From Pyrrhosoma nymphula (taxonomy: Eukaryota; Arthropoda; Insecta; Odonata; Coenagrionidae), in assembly GCA_963573305.1 (NCBI GenBank), contig OY754330.1, positions 2,046,001-2,110,000 on the forward strand: a stretch of 64,000 nt of DNA. The letters are read 5' to 3'. Positions within the stretch are counted from its first letter, which is position 1. Each line of letters begins with the position of its first letter. The notes below the pieces were generated by a model that made no database searches, was not told the origin of the DNA, and was given only the letters and a program-made list of their open reading frames with translations. Below, one piece after another: positions 1-12,300 of this stretch. A program made the translations under genes and the position numbers.

Positions 1-105
1 ATATTGGTTAAATTATATGGTAATGAAATGTATACCCTTGTTACAGTTATGTATTGAGTCAAACCAGTCTTACCTCTAGAGTTCATACTATACTTTGTAT
101 TTCAG

Positions 106-217
106 GGAAGATAAGAAACTAGTAGAAGAAGTAAGCGCATCCAAATCAAGCAATGAAACTTTTATGGAAAATTGCCCTAGGCTGCTGGAAAGTATCCCGT
201 CATTTGATGAGATATGT
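106..217 (+). CDS. ZNHIT2: ZNHIT2 coding exon (first in window)
   Basis: The acceptor is ttgtatttcag and the donor is GTATGT. The first base completes a codon begun in the previous exon. It encodes an acidic/lysine-rich linker ending LLESIPSFDEIC and ends in phase 0. Confidence 0.75.
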
Positions 218-3200
218 GTATGTCACTGGATAAATATATGTGAACAATGGCATTTACTGTCATGTTCAATTAGTTCTGACTGACCATATCTTTTATTTTT
301 CCATAGAAAAAAAGCCCTTCAGCATGTGTGCAGTTCAACTTGATTAATGTTTTGTATGCTTATGCATACATAGCTCAATACTTTGCTGGAGATCACCTCA
401 GCTTTGCAATGGAAGCAGTTCATGGACTGTTAATGCTATCAGGCAATATCCGTAACGGATGTAATTATGATAGTGCCGAAGCTGCAATTGAATCTGCTGC
501 TTCTGAAGCCACCAATGTGAGTAGGTAGCCACTTTCAGTGCAAATAGAGATTTCTGTAGGTGGAGGAACAATATCTGGGATATAATCTATGAATGAAAAT
601 TTTCATCATAATTTCAACTTTCCCCAATCATTGGTAAACATTGCAACTTGTTCAATTCATGTAAAAATAGATTGTTTAGTTCAGCCAGTGTTTTGAAGGT
701 TTAGTTTTTACACTTTAGAGAGAATAGAAATATATGAAGAAGACTTGTTGATTTAACTCTAGCTTATGTTACATATTGCAATTTTTGCATTCACGTTATC
801 ATAAATTGAGTTTTACATGATTGGAAGTCGTAGTGTTATAATAACTATTAATAATAACTTATTTGCCCAGTGGATTATGTTACAGAATTTGCATGTGATG
901 GAATGCACATCACGTTGTCATAAGTATGAGTGAAGAGGTTATAAAAAGTATCACAATTGTGTATGCATTCTGTATTGTATGCACATATAAAGGTATTCTT
1001 CCACTGAATTGAATTAGTCAGTCAGTAAAGATAAAGTTCTATTTGTTCTTAGTTTAAAAATTCTATATTTTTTCAGATGTGTTGTTTCAACTGTAAATTC
1101 ATTATAAAGGGCACGCTCATTTCTTTGTGGCCTTGTTTGTGCAGTTTTGTTCTTACATTGCTCCAGTGTATGTTATTCTTGCCTCTGGTGCTAAGAGAAT
1201 GAAGTTGTCAGAATTTACTGTGTTATGCATAACTGTGACCATACATAGATGCAAGCGTCAAGCTAGGAGTCCTTAGATAAGGGTCTACACAAGTTTCCGA
1301 ATGGCTTTTGTTCTATTTTTCTGATGCCATTTTTTGTAGACAGAAAATATTGAATAAATTTGACAGTCTCTGGCGTTAAATGGTGGAACAGTATTTTAGT
1401 ACTTAAATAAAAATGCAGTAATTGTACTGTCCACTTAATTTTTTAAATGTAAAATATTACACTACACGTGTTTCGACGTTTCTTAGGGTGTCATCATCAG
1501 GTCTACACAAGTTATGTCTCCAACGGGAATATTTATACAAAGGAGCAAAGGAAAGAGGGGGGGGATTCTTGACAAATGAAGGAGGTAGTAGTAAGGAAGG
1601 GGGGGGTTACGGTTGATGGTGAATAACAGTGGGGGGGGGGGGTGTTGTTTTACGAGACATGTGACCTTCCTGAGGATTCGGGAGTGTGGCCTATGTTCTT
1701 GTGAAATGTGGAGATAAGCAGAGGGAGGGGGGGAGGGAGTGCAGGCTTGGGTTGTCAGGTGGACAAGGATAGAATGGGGGAGTGAACATCAAATTCTACA
1801 TTAAGAAGTTTGATTTTCTTCTTCTTTCTCTTAATAATCTCCCACTGTTCCAAGGAGTCCAGGCATCGTCCATTTTTCTCGTAATGGAGGATCTTCACGT
1901 CAAAGTTTGAACAGCACCCCCCCCCCCCCTGTTATTCGCCATCAACCATACTTCAACCAACCTTCCTTACTATTACCTCCTTCATTTGTCAAGAATCCCC
2001 CCCCCCCTCTTTCCTCATGTATAACATGTATAAATATTCCCATTGGAGACAAAACTTGTGTAGACCTGATGATGACGCCCAATGAAATGTCGAAACACGT
2101 GTTGTGTAATATTTTACATTTAAAAATTTAAGTGGACAGTACAATTACTGCAGTTTTATTTAAGAAAATATTGAGTACTGGGAATGACTCCAAAAGTGCA
2201 AACAGTGAATAAAGTGAGAATAGAATCACTCAAAGTGCAAACTTATCTGTGTTCCATCTCTATTCACCTGAGTTGTCTCTGCAAATAGAAAGTGGAACGG
2301 AGTTTATGACGAAGAACATTAATTGGGGGTTCAGCTGTAGAAATATTTGAGGGGGGCAGGCACACACCAAGGAACTTCAGGCTGGGCACTTGATCAAAGG
2401 ACTTCTTTGCCCTTTGGGAAAACTTATCGCAATTCACAAAGTTGCTGCAATTGATTGTAAAGAGTTTGGTGTTTAATCTTATTAAGCCCTTTTGGTTTTA
2501 AGTTATCTTTTTTGATCGTTTAAAAGATAAGACACCTTCATAGTGAAAGAAAGCAATAGTTTCTCATTTTTTTCTCAACCGCATGAATTACTTCTTTATT
2601 TTTATATTGATTCATATGGAATGGATTCAGGACAGCCAATGAATTTTTGGAGTTCATATTACTCGTTGTTTGAGGGTCCCTCTATCATTAGGCGTGTTCA
2701 ATGTTGTAAGAGCACGAATCTCTTGCAGCTGCAGGCTTAGCGACGATTCCCCTTATTGCCAGGCCTTGTTACAATCTCTTGTTCTCTTAAGTTGCTGGAA
2801 TGAGATTGTGAGTACTATGATGATTTTTATGCCTTAAGCCAAATATACTCGGTAGATTATGGATAATGCTTCAACTCTTTTAGTGCCAGCGGGCAGATCT
2901 ATCGGCCGGGTGTTTTTTTATTTCAATATTTTTTTTCCTAAATGTATGGAAGAGGTAACAGCACAAATGAATTTTTTTATAATATGTACTTGTAAGTATT
3001 CAGAGTGTACATATGTATATTTAAAAAATTAGCTTCTACACATTCATATTAGGCTTTATCTAAATTTGTCAATGCAAATGTACAAATTCGTCAGAAAAGT
3101 GCTGAAATTTTACACATATACCAGGAAAAATACTGGGGATTAAAAGGGTTAATAAAAATTGGTATTAGAGTTTGAATTACCTATCTAAATTTTTCTGTTA

Positions 3201-4233
3201 ATACTGTATCTTTTCCTAGTTAGTGGTAAATGTAGTAAATGACATTTGATTTTCAGAAGCCATGCAATGTGACAAGTCAGTGCGTTCCAGGTGTTGATGA
3301 CTGCAGTGCTGCCTGTGGTTTCCCCTCAATGCCCAAATACACTGAACATCACCTGATTTCGATTTACCTGATCATTTTCGGAGGTGTCACCTGGCTTTAA
3401 ATTCATAGCTGCTCTGTATCATGGGCATGGCCCTTTGTATTTGTCAGAGTTTAACGACATGTCTCCAACTACATATGTAATTTTTTTTTATGCCCATTTT
3501 CAGATTATTAAGTTCAGCACCATAATAATTACAACTTTCATATTATTCATTTTATGTATGGTGGCTTGCATGCACCATGAAAACACTCCATTTACTCTTT
3601 ATTCAGCGTCTACGTACATATTGTGCCAGATTTAATTTTATTCTGGTGTTATGAATGCCAAGTTTATTTTGATATCCTTTACAGTCCACAATTTTTATTA
3701 AATGGGCGCTTCATTTGCAGTTTATTTAAAAAATATGTATATGTATAGAGTATAGGTAATGTAAATGCTACTTTTCTTCTGGTTCATTTTATTTCCCTTA
3801 AACTATATTCTTCTTTCCAGTGCCAGTGGTTATCGGGATCTAGAGAACTTAAATACGTCATAAAAGCTGATGTCAAGGAAATACTTGAGGGTCCAAACAC
3901 CTCTCACAGAAATTTCTACATTCTGAGTGCACTTTCTGACGTTTACAATTTGACCCAAAAAGCCAAAAATGAAGCAGGTATAATAAGTATTATTTGTTAT
4001 CAGCTTGAGTGAGAGTATAACTTCTCTCTCTAAGTTATAACTTCTCAATCCTCTTAATTGTTTCAGTGAAGGCAGTAGAAGAAAAGAGTGCTTTCGCCAA
4101 GAAATTTTCTGATAAGTCTTTATTCAGTCTTCCTGCAGTACCCAAAGCACAATTACGAACAATAGTGAAAAAAATTGAATTCTACCTTGCTTGGAGTAAA
4201 ATGTATGCTGCAGAGGTTTTTTCAAATATATAG
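106..4233 (+). CDS. ZNHIT2: ZNHIT2 (zinc finger HIT domain-containing protein 2), 3' half, four coding exons
   Basis: Coding exons 106-217, 307-516, 3821-3977 and 4067-4233 join in phase, with donors GTATGT, GTGAGT and GTATAA and pyrimidine-rich AG acceptors. The joined product follows the C-terminal half of ZNHIT2: FNLINVLYAYAY matches the helix seen as FQLPNVLFAYAH in the human protein, then come DSAEAAIESAA, FYILSALSDVYNLTQKAK and KKIEFYLAWSK. ZNHIT2 is a cofactor of the R2TP/RUVBL1-RUVBL2 chaperone system, acting in U5 snRNP and RNA polymerase assembly. The HIT zinc finger must lie upstream of base 1. The C-terminus stops about 45 residues earlier than my recollection of the human protein, so the last exon may continue elsewhere or the insect form is shorter. 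The family call is from remembered family features, not a search. Confidence 0.82.
307..516 (+). CDS. ZNHIT2: ZNHIT2 coding exon
   Basis: The acceptor is tttttccatag and the donor GTGAGT, phase 0 to phase 0. It encodes KKSPSACVQFNLINVLYAY and then the helical segment ending SAASEATN. This is the most recognisable block of the family. Confidence 0.85.
517..1402 (+). other. ZNHIT2 large intron, left part
   Basis: This is AT-rich intron sequence between the exons at 307-516 and 3821-3977. I see no gene or bounded element here. Confidence 0.6.
1463..1500 (-). ncRNA. hammerhead-like hairpin motif, left end of 1403-2163
   Basis: On the - strand: CTGATGA, T, GAC...GTC stem, GAA, palindrome ACACGTGT, A. 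The flanking C and G can pair. Confidence 0.35.
2066..2103 (+). ncRNA. hammerhead-like hairpin motif, right end of 1403-2163
   Basis: CTGATGA, T, stem GACG/TGTC (one G-U pair), GAA, palindrome ACACGTGT, T. The flanking C and G can pair, and the next base pair (A-U) also forms. Confidence 0.38.
2870..3152. mobile_element. possible piggyBac-like MITE
   Basis: The left end reads ttcaactcttttagtgcca and the right end reads ttaaaagggttaa, a degenerate inverted pair flanked by TTAA-like sites, as in piggyBac MITEs. The interior is short and non-coding. The block ccaggaaaaatactgggg near the right end recurs at about 4437, which suggests a second relic there. Confidence 0.35.
3821..3977 (+). CDS. 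ZNHIT2: ZNHIT2 coding exon
   Basis: The acceptor is ttctttccag and the donor GTATAA; it ends in phase 1. It encodes CQWLSGSRELKYVIKADV followed by the conserved FYILSALSDVYNL helix. Confidence 0.82.
4067..4233 (+). CDS. ZNHIT2: ZNHIT2 terminal coding exon
   Basis: The acceptor is ttaattgtttcag; two bases complete the split codon. It encodes a lysine-rich helix and KKIEFYLAWSKMYAAEVF, then TAG at 4231-4233. No AATAAA was seen close downstream, so the transcript end is unknown. Confidence 0.78.
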
Positions 4234-7200
4234 TAAATACAAATTTTTTTTACAAATTGCTCTTTTTAATCTTTTAATGATAACAATGTTCAGCCGTTAA
4301 TAACCTTTCCTGAATTCTTCTGAATGCATATTTTTGGATCATGTATGGGCGACTGGTGAAAAAAATATGAAAATTGGAGGAATGACAACCTTTACATCTC
4401 GGCACGTCTTGTTTCTAGTATTTATTCAAGATGTAACCAGGAAAAATACTGGGGATTCCATTTAAACCTCGATTTTATGCACCTTGTTTTTATATTACTC
4501 TTGATTTTGCATTGCGACATTAAGGTCCGATCGAGAAGCATATGATACTTCAATGTTAAACTGTTGATTTTATATAGCTTTACCATACTTTTTACTGATT
4601 GCGAGCAAATCTATTGAATATGACAGCCAACCACAACATGTTAACAAGCATATCTAACTATAAACTCTATTTTCCTGCAATATGCACAGAAAATACGGCA
4701 CTAAGGGCTCAATCTTCCGAAATACATAATATCATTCTAGCAGATATTACAGGTATGTCATAATCCATGTAGGAAAAATATGCCTTATATTTGGAGACTG
4801 TTTTTATAGTTTTACTATCGTTAGGGCCCATGTCATCACAAAGTCTTACATGGTGACAATATGAAGTTTGATATATTGCTCTTCAATATCACAGAAGCAA
4901 TCAAAATGATATACCATATATGCTGCTCATTTTGGGCCAAATATCGTTAGTCAAAGGGAGCTATTTTAGGGCATGAAAAGAGAAAACCACTCGGCAATTA
5001 CGTTGCTAATGGTCCAAAATAATGGATAAAAATAGGCAGTAATACGCTAATATAGCTCATATCAGTAAAACACGAATTATAATTATAAACAAAAATTATT
5101 TCTTTAATTATTCAATTAGTCTTTCTTCATGTCGATGTAATGAGGTTACGGTCGCTTGGCAACTCGGTGAAGACCTTATACAACCCACAAGGTATGGACA
5201 TTGTAAATATTTTCTTAGCTTGAACTGAGGTACCTGTCGAAAATAAATGAGCAACTTTACTCACAATTTCAATGAATATTCTAAAAATTTACAAACTATT
5301 TTTATCATCTCAGCAATATTCCATCATGACAATGTTTCTATAGATCTACAACGCAATGGAGAAGTCCACATATGCAACCCGAGATACAATTTTGTCTTGA
5401 ATACTTCAGCTCGTATCAGATCTGTGGATTATACACTGACAAAAAATGGCCATTATGTTTTATTTAAAAGAGATTAATTCGAAGTAAATTTGTGGCACGA
5501 GAGTAAATATGGTTATAGAAATTAGGTATCTATAAAAAAATAAGATGAAAAGTTGGAGATGGGGGGAGGAATACATATATTCAGAGGGGGCTATATTCAG
5601 ACAAATACCATGTACATTGACACTATTACTGCTCATAACAATAATACCGGTAATGAATAGTAATAATTAGGGAAGAATTGGGCTGTACAGACTATCCGAG
5701 GTAAAATTTGCCCTAAGTAGAGCATTTAGAATGACTTCAGCATGCAGGTGGAGTCGCCCAAGCACATAAGATGCGGGGTTTACTTTCAAGCGATTATTTT
5801 GGGGAAAAGGTGTCTTGTATGCCAACAAATACGATAATTCATATCAAATTCACTCCTCAAGGCAAATTTATTTGACTCATGGCTCAATTTTAAATACGTG
5901 ACCTAAATAGACATGAAAAATGTTATTACGTCATGTATTTTTATCAACGTTTGCTTTTACACACTGCCTATTTTTTGGTCCCTGCAACTACATATGTAAA
6001 ATCAAGGTTTATTCTTTGTTGCTATTGTATATTCTTTGGGAAAACTCTGGGGGAGTTGGGTGGTGTTGAGGAAAAATTGACTTCTGACCCCTTTCTGGAA
6101 GGAGTATTTCCTCCATGTCTTTTCATCATGTCAAACAACTGGGAAGCACTGATTATCAACTCGTGATATGGGAGTGATGTGGTTGATTTTCCATGTGGGA
6201 AAGGGGGTAGAAATAGTTGCAAGCCAGAGGAAGCTGTTAAGGACAACTAGTCTGTAGGGGAAGGGATCATATTGATTGGATGAGTTCATATGAATTATGC
6301 AATTCTAAAAAAAGACAAGGCTTACTTCTATTCTTGTTAGTATGTACACATTTTATTTAAAAGGCAAAATACTTTGATAGGTGTCTTTTTAAGTGTACTG
6401 ATAAGTAATGATAGTAAAAGGAAATTGTTTTGTGAGAACCTAAACATTTTGGTGAAACATCTGAGACACAAAAGGGATAAATAAGAGAAATACAAGCAGA
6501 TACATGGTTGATGAAAGAGTTTTAAGAATTCTTTCTTCCTGAGTACCTTAAATGATTACAACGAGGGACGTATTTATGACCTCTGAGGCGGAATCTAGAA
6601 CGAGGCTCCCAATATTATAATCTTGCAACCTGGCAGCTTGACATAGACATTTCCTTGCTTATAAAGACAATATATAATGAGTACAAGTATGTATCTATCA
6701 CTATTAATACTCTGCTAGTAGGCGCCAGGTTACTTAAAACTATACATATTTACATTTTTTCATTCATTACACTGCAAATCCAAGTGTGACATAACTCTCG
6801 CGAGGTCGCCGGGTATGCCATATAGTAAACATGGCCCTGATTACAACATAAATGAGTGAGGCATTAATCCATAAAAAAATGCCTCAACTCCATCCTTTCC
6901 TTCTTCCAATTTAAGGCTTCCTAATACATATGTACACCCTGCCACACACCCTTATGGCAGCTGGTGTCACGGTTGGAAATGTAGATTCATGGGTCATCTT
7001 CTTCGCCAGAAGTAACAATATTTAATTGTGGACACCCTGGTGGTGCAGGACACAGGTGCTTTCATCATTATTGTCATGGGTACATCTTACACAGTGAGCG
7101 CACATCACAACTCTTATTTACCTCCAGCACTACCAACTGCCACAATGGCAACACTACGGGTGCAATAGCCAATGCTACGGTAGGTACGGAAGACAATGAT

Positions 7201-9252
7201 ACCATCAATAAAAATGTCAAGTATTATGTAACCAGTCTCATCACAGTCACTAGACAAGGGACAGACGGGACAAAGGACACTATTCATTTGCACAACAGTT
7301 TATGTTGCAGCGAATTATATTTTCGATAAAATAATTAAATTTTGTCTTCCTTTTGTTTAATGTTGGCCACAATTTGCAAGCAATTTTTTTTCATCTTCAC
7401 TTATCCTCAAATCACAGATTTTAGTCAATATTTTTGGCTGAAAATAAGACGAACTTATATTCTAATTAACTTTAACTAAAAGATTCACAGTACCTTCAGT
7501 TAAATTCTTTACTGAATATTGCAGTGTAAAAAGAAGGAAACATAGTTTTTACTGCATTAGTCACTTGGAGAATTCAAACATATTTCCCCTGATTTCCAAA
7601 ATATTTGAAATATATTTAGTTATGAAGCAACTCGTGAAGCTCATAAAACACTTTCAATATTGAACAGCAAAAATGATAACCCCATATGGCTGTCTTGCTG
7701 CAGACAAGGCACATTTGTGAATGACCAAGAGTTTACATTATTTGACGTCTAATAATGAATAGTTATACCTTGATGTTGCCCATCCAAATTTTCATCGTGC
7801 ACTACAGTAGTAGGGCCAGGTTTTCGGAAAGTTATGAGACCTTAGTACTACATAAGTTGAAACTCTAGATTTCAATAGTGTGGTTCAAACTGATTTCAGT
7901 TCAAACTTTCCATAAAAGATTTTTTTATTTTCCCTAGTCCAAAATCAGTGATGTAAACTACTTATCCGAATAAATTCCCTATTTTTGTCCTTGGGAGAGG
8001 TGAGAGAGAAGGGGTAACTGGTAGTGCACAGTGCTCCAACCACAGTGATGGACTGCACTTCATATTCCTCTCATTCCATGGGAGTAAAACCAGTACAAAT
8101 ACCCGAGAGGAAGTGTTGCACACGAGTATCCAAATGGCCACAGGCGGCTGCTGCTACAGAGGCTGTCTAATTACATAGCTACATTGAATACGTAGTCAAT
8201 TGACGCATTTATGTGGGCACTTGGAGCAGGGTACAGCTAAGCAGAAATAAAACACTCACACATAGTTATTTCAGGTTTAGTAAATGGTGATAGAGTGGCT
8301 ATAAAATATACAACAATTGCATGATTTGACACAGATAATGACTTACATGAAGTTCATACTTGAGAGAATACAAATGGTAATTCTTATAACACATTAGTGA
8401 AGAAAGTTAAAAGATACTTATCTTTAGCACCTCAAATGCACATTTTATGATCCCAATGATTAAACCTAACACTGATAATGTAACACACAGCAGAACATAA
8501 GAACATTAATAGATTACAAAATAATGAGAGAATGATAGTTTACCTGGAAGGTGACATATTTTAGTATGAAACTTAAAACACAAGTTTACACATGAACAGA
8601 GGCTTCTTTATGAACACTCACTGCGATACACTTATGTGTCCAACTGGCATTCAAAATGCATTTTTTTCACACTAGTGTGGTGGGATCACCTAGTCACCTC
8701 TAAGCCAACTCATCAGTGTTAAGTTACAAAATATATGTTTCACCACTGACTTAATGAAACAAACCTTGCTTGCAAGTTGATGATGGTGTGTATATTTTAT
8801 GAGCCATATGATAAAATGTATGTACTCCCTCACAGGTCATTCAAAGGATATAGCGATTCCACTGAAGGTGACTTAAAAATAGCATGGCCTTTGGGTTCTA
8901 ATATGTTTGGCCACACAGTGGCACTGCAGAGAACAACAGCCAATGGACTACAATTATAAACATACGACTCTGGGAGTGTCACAAGGCTTTTAACACATTA
9001 AAAGAGTAATTTGTGCCCATGCCAAAGAAATCACTGGCTCATTAAAACAAATGCAGACTCATCCATTTGAATATATCACAGTATGTATATTACAACGCAA
9101 AAATAACAGTTTGATATGAATTGGTCTGAATATTCAAAGCATGCAAGTGACTGGCCAGCAGTTTCCTCAGAAACTGATCCTTCAATTGCATGCAAAAATG
9201 GAAGTTTACGACAAAAAACATCTTTATAAAATTACATCACCGATTCCTCCCT
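4234..9252. other. intergenic or 3'-UTR interval between convergent ZNHIT2 and TBC1D10
   Basis: This is AT-rich sequence between the stop of ZNHIT2 and the stop of TBC1D10. No open frame here has a recognisable domain. At about 4450-4520 an aaacctcgattttatgcacc stretch looks like a Tigger-type end, but no partner end was found. The 3'-UTRs of both genes probably occupy part of the interval. Confidence 0.5.
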
Positions 9253-9344
9253 TCACCTTGATGGATTCACATCGAAAGGGAGAGAGGAATACGCTGGGTT
9301 AAACTGGCCAGCACTAAACACCTTTATCATGGCTGAGACACTTT
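9253..9344 (-). CDS. TBC1D10: TBC1D10 probable terminal exon
   Basis: The acceptor has a strong T tract (tctttttttttctaaag). It restores the phase left by the previous exon and reads 29 codons ending NPAYSSLPFDVNPSR, then TGA at 9255-9253. No PDZ-binding end is seen. Read-through of the previous donor would instead stop after six codons. The call rests on phase and splice site, since this tail is not conserved. Confidence 0.6.
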
Positions 9345-12300
9345 CTTTAGAAAAAAAAAGACATTCATAAAATAGTCTAGGTCAGACAGTGATTATAATG
9401 GTCTACACTGCTGCCAATATAACAACTTCTAGCAAAGTCTTTCGGCTCACAATAACTTATTTCCCCATCATTACTGGGGGCAAACGATGCAATACATGTG
9501 CTGCATCAAAGTATTCAGTTACCACACATTGGCTCCTCCTAAATTAGCTGCTACCTGCCCTTGTGTTTACCTCCATTTTCTTGCATTGCTTTTCGACGAA
9601 TCAATTGCCTTTGATGCTCCTTCTGGAAATCTTCATCCGTTAAATTCAGACGCTGGATCTAGAAAGATTGAAGAGATGCTTGCTGATGAGAAAATTCCCG
9701 AGATAATAGTTTTTCATTACTGTGTGCGAATAATCAAGGAGGTATTTCCAAATTCATTACACAGGAGTAAATGAATGAGTTATATAGAAGAATGTCACAA
9801 GAACTTGAGTTAGAAATGCACATATTTTGTAATATGAAAGAGCAAATATTTGTTAGAAAATTCATATGTCATTTATCTTTCTATTTCATTATAGAACTTC
9901 ATAATACATATGTACCTACGTGGAAAGGCACCAGTGACTTCTTAAAAAAGGTGAGAGTGAAAAATGCAGAAAATCAGCGACATTATATCATACCTGAGTC
10001 AAAACATAAATGTACCAATTCAGTGTATTAAAATTTAACGACCATGTAATCTTACCTGTTGAACAATGAATTCTTCCTCCATCACATGACTTGGAAGGTT
10101 ACGTAAAACTTCCAGAGTTTCATACATTGTCGGACATTTACGGAGAATATCTGACCGTCCCAATCCAAACCTGAGCAACACTAATGCCACTTTAAAAACA
10201 ATTTTAATTCCTGCAAGGGAAATAAAAAGGGGTAAGCACATTAGATTACAATTATTTCTAAAATATTCCTAGAAATATATCAGCAACAAGCCGAGGTATG
10301 TGTAAAGTGGTTTATAAGGGTTCTAATACTACAAACATGCATACATATATACGCAGAGTTGGGCAGTATCGAAAATACATGTATTTTAAATAAGTACCTA
10401 TTTTTGATACATTAGTATTTTGTATCGAAAATACATTTTAGGCAAAGTTTATGAAGCACCGCATATAATACTTAACTCCTTGTACCAGAGAAAGGAAACT
10501 GTAAGATTATTTTTTGACTTATCTAAAGCTTTTAATCAAGTTAACCATGAGTGGTTCATAACAAAGCTTGACAGAATAGGAATTAGAGGCGTTCAACAAG
10601 ATTGCAGGTTTAAATCTTACGTTTCCGAACGTTCCTAAGTAGTAACAGTCCCCATTAATGGATCCAAGTATTCTTCAAGTTTCTTTTTCAAAGCTAAGTA
10701 CATTTTCTCATTAACACAACCCCAGAAATTTTGTTCCTTTTTCCACAGATAGATGAAGTGATGTATAGGCAGTGTTCCGCTGTGCTGGTGCAAGCAGGAG
10801 GATTAGGGGAACGCACACATACGACAGAATTGCAGAGATGCTAGATTATACGAACAATTACTTTGGTCTGACTTATAACAAGCTCACATTGACTATAACA
10901 GACAATGGAGCTAATTTTGCAAAAGCATTCAAAGAATTTGGAGTTGACATCCAAGCATGTGAAATTAAGTACAATTGATTATTATTGTAATGAATAGCAT
11001 TAAAACCTTATTAGAAATCAATATGGTAATAAAGTAAAACAATTATCTGTTGTATTCCATACTATGACATGTTGATGTCCTTACTATTTCTGATAGAATA
11101 AATGCATTATTTTGTTCATTCCTGATTTTAGATAATGATGCTGACGAAGAAACTGATGGGGATGGTGAGAATATAGAAGGTAAAGTTGAATTAATTTGCA
11201 TCAGAGATCAAGCGGCGAGTATGTGAAAGCATTTAAACCACTAGCGATAACGCTCGATCACCTACAAGGAAGTAACATTTTCTATGGACAGTTGCTTCCC
11301 ACTGATCTTTTTATGCTGAGGTCCAGATTTCAACAATTGGAGTTAAAAAAAAACTTTGATTCTGTGGGGGCCACTTCCGCAATCAGTCAAAGCCAATCTG
11401 TTCAGAAGATTTGAAAAGCTTTCCCTCCTTGCCCCTGATGCGAATGAGGCAGTAGTTGCAACTTGCACTCATTCTTTTTTTTTAATGACGTGGCTGCCAG
11501 CTGACATTGGAGATCAGCAGAGGGAGAAGACACAAGATCTCCTCATTAATTCAGCCACGGGAATCAATGGGCCACTCGGAAAATTACCGTGGTATTTTTT
11601 TAAACTTACCGTGCCCCTTGAAAATTACTGTAATTTTCTAGATAATTTACCTATGTTAGAGATAATTTATCTAACAGATAAATTCCCAACATGTCCAAGT
11701 TCACATTTCCTACGCGTTTAATAATAAATTGAGGCATGTACAACTCATTTTTAAAAATATTTTACTTTAATTATAGCATTATAAGATTAAAGCTTTAGAA
11801 TATTCTTCTCGAAAATTTCTCATACTTTAACAAAAGAAAGCCAGATTGCGTGTTGCTGCCGTAGTTCTTTTTACAATTTAAAAAATTTCTAATAGATCAA
11901 TGTTGTATTAGTAGGGATAGGAAAATTTGACGATTGCGAATTTTGCGAATTTAGACAAAAATGTCCTAAGAGTGGTAATTAGTTACAACATACTCCACAC
12001 TGACTGGGGAAATGACTTTTGAACTCGCGAAATGTTGTGAATTGTGCCCAAAAACGCGAATTTTCATTGTTTTGTGAGAAAATGGTTGGAAGCACATTTC
12101 AAACGCAAGAAAAACATTAAAATTGCAAGCAAATGTTCTCAATTCAATTTAAACGAACTCGCGTGCAAATATTGCTGAGGTATGCGGAAGTTTGCAGTTC
12201 ATCGTAGCATAACTGGTGTTACGATAACAATCGCGGGAGGATGACATCGGGTGCTTTCGATTTACAGCGATAACCGGCAATACACAGCTCGTCACGCCGC

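Larger units (their letters stand above)
1403..2163. repeat. inverted-repeat element with outward-facing hairpin motifs, in a ZNHIT2 intron
   Basis: The ends are reverse complements: the left begins at the tract containing gcagtaattgtactgtccac and the right ends with its complement before 2163. The arms, about 230-250 bp and imperfect, contain GGGGG runs and a CTGATGATGAC...GTCGAAACACG block (left 1463-1500 on -, right 2066-2103 on +). The middle (about 1650-1900) is unique and G-rich on one side. I saw no coding sequence. The layout resembles paired ends of a Penelope-like or other tail-to-tail retroelement. A foldback DNA transposon is the alternative. Confidence 0.6.

Noticed and set aside
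6980..7075. - strand stretch ending TSGEEDDP as a possible last exon of TBC1D10
   Set aside because: No in-frame acceptor exists upstream because stops precede it, while the exon at 9253-9344 fits phase and splice signal.
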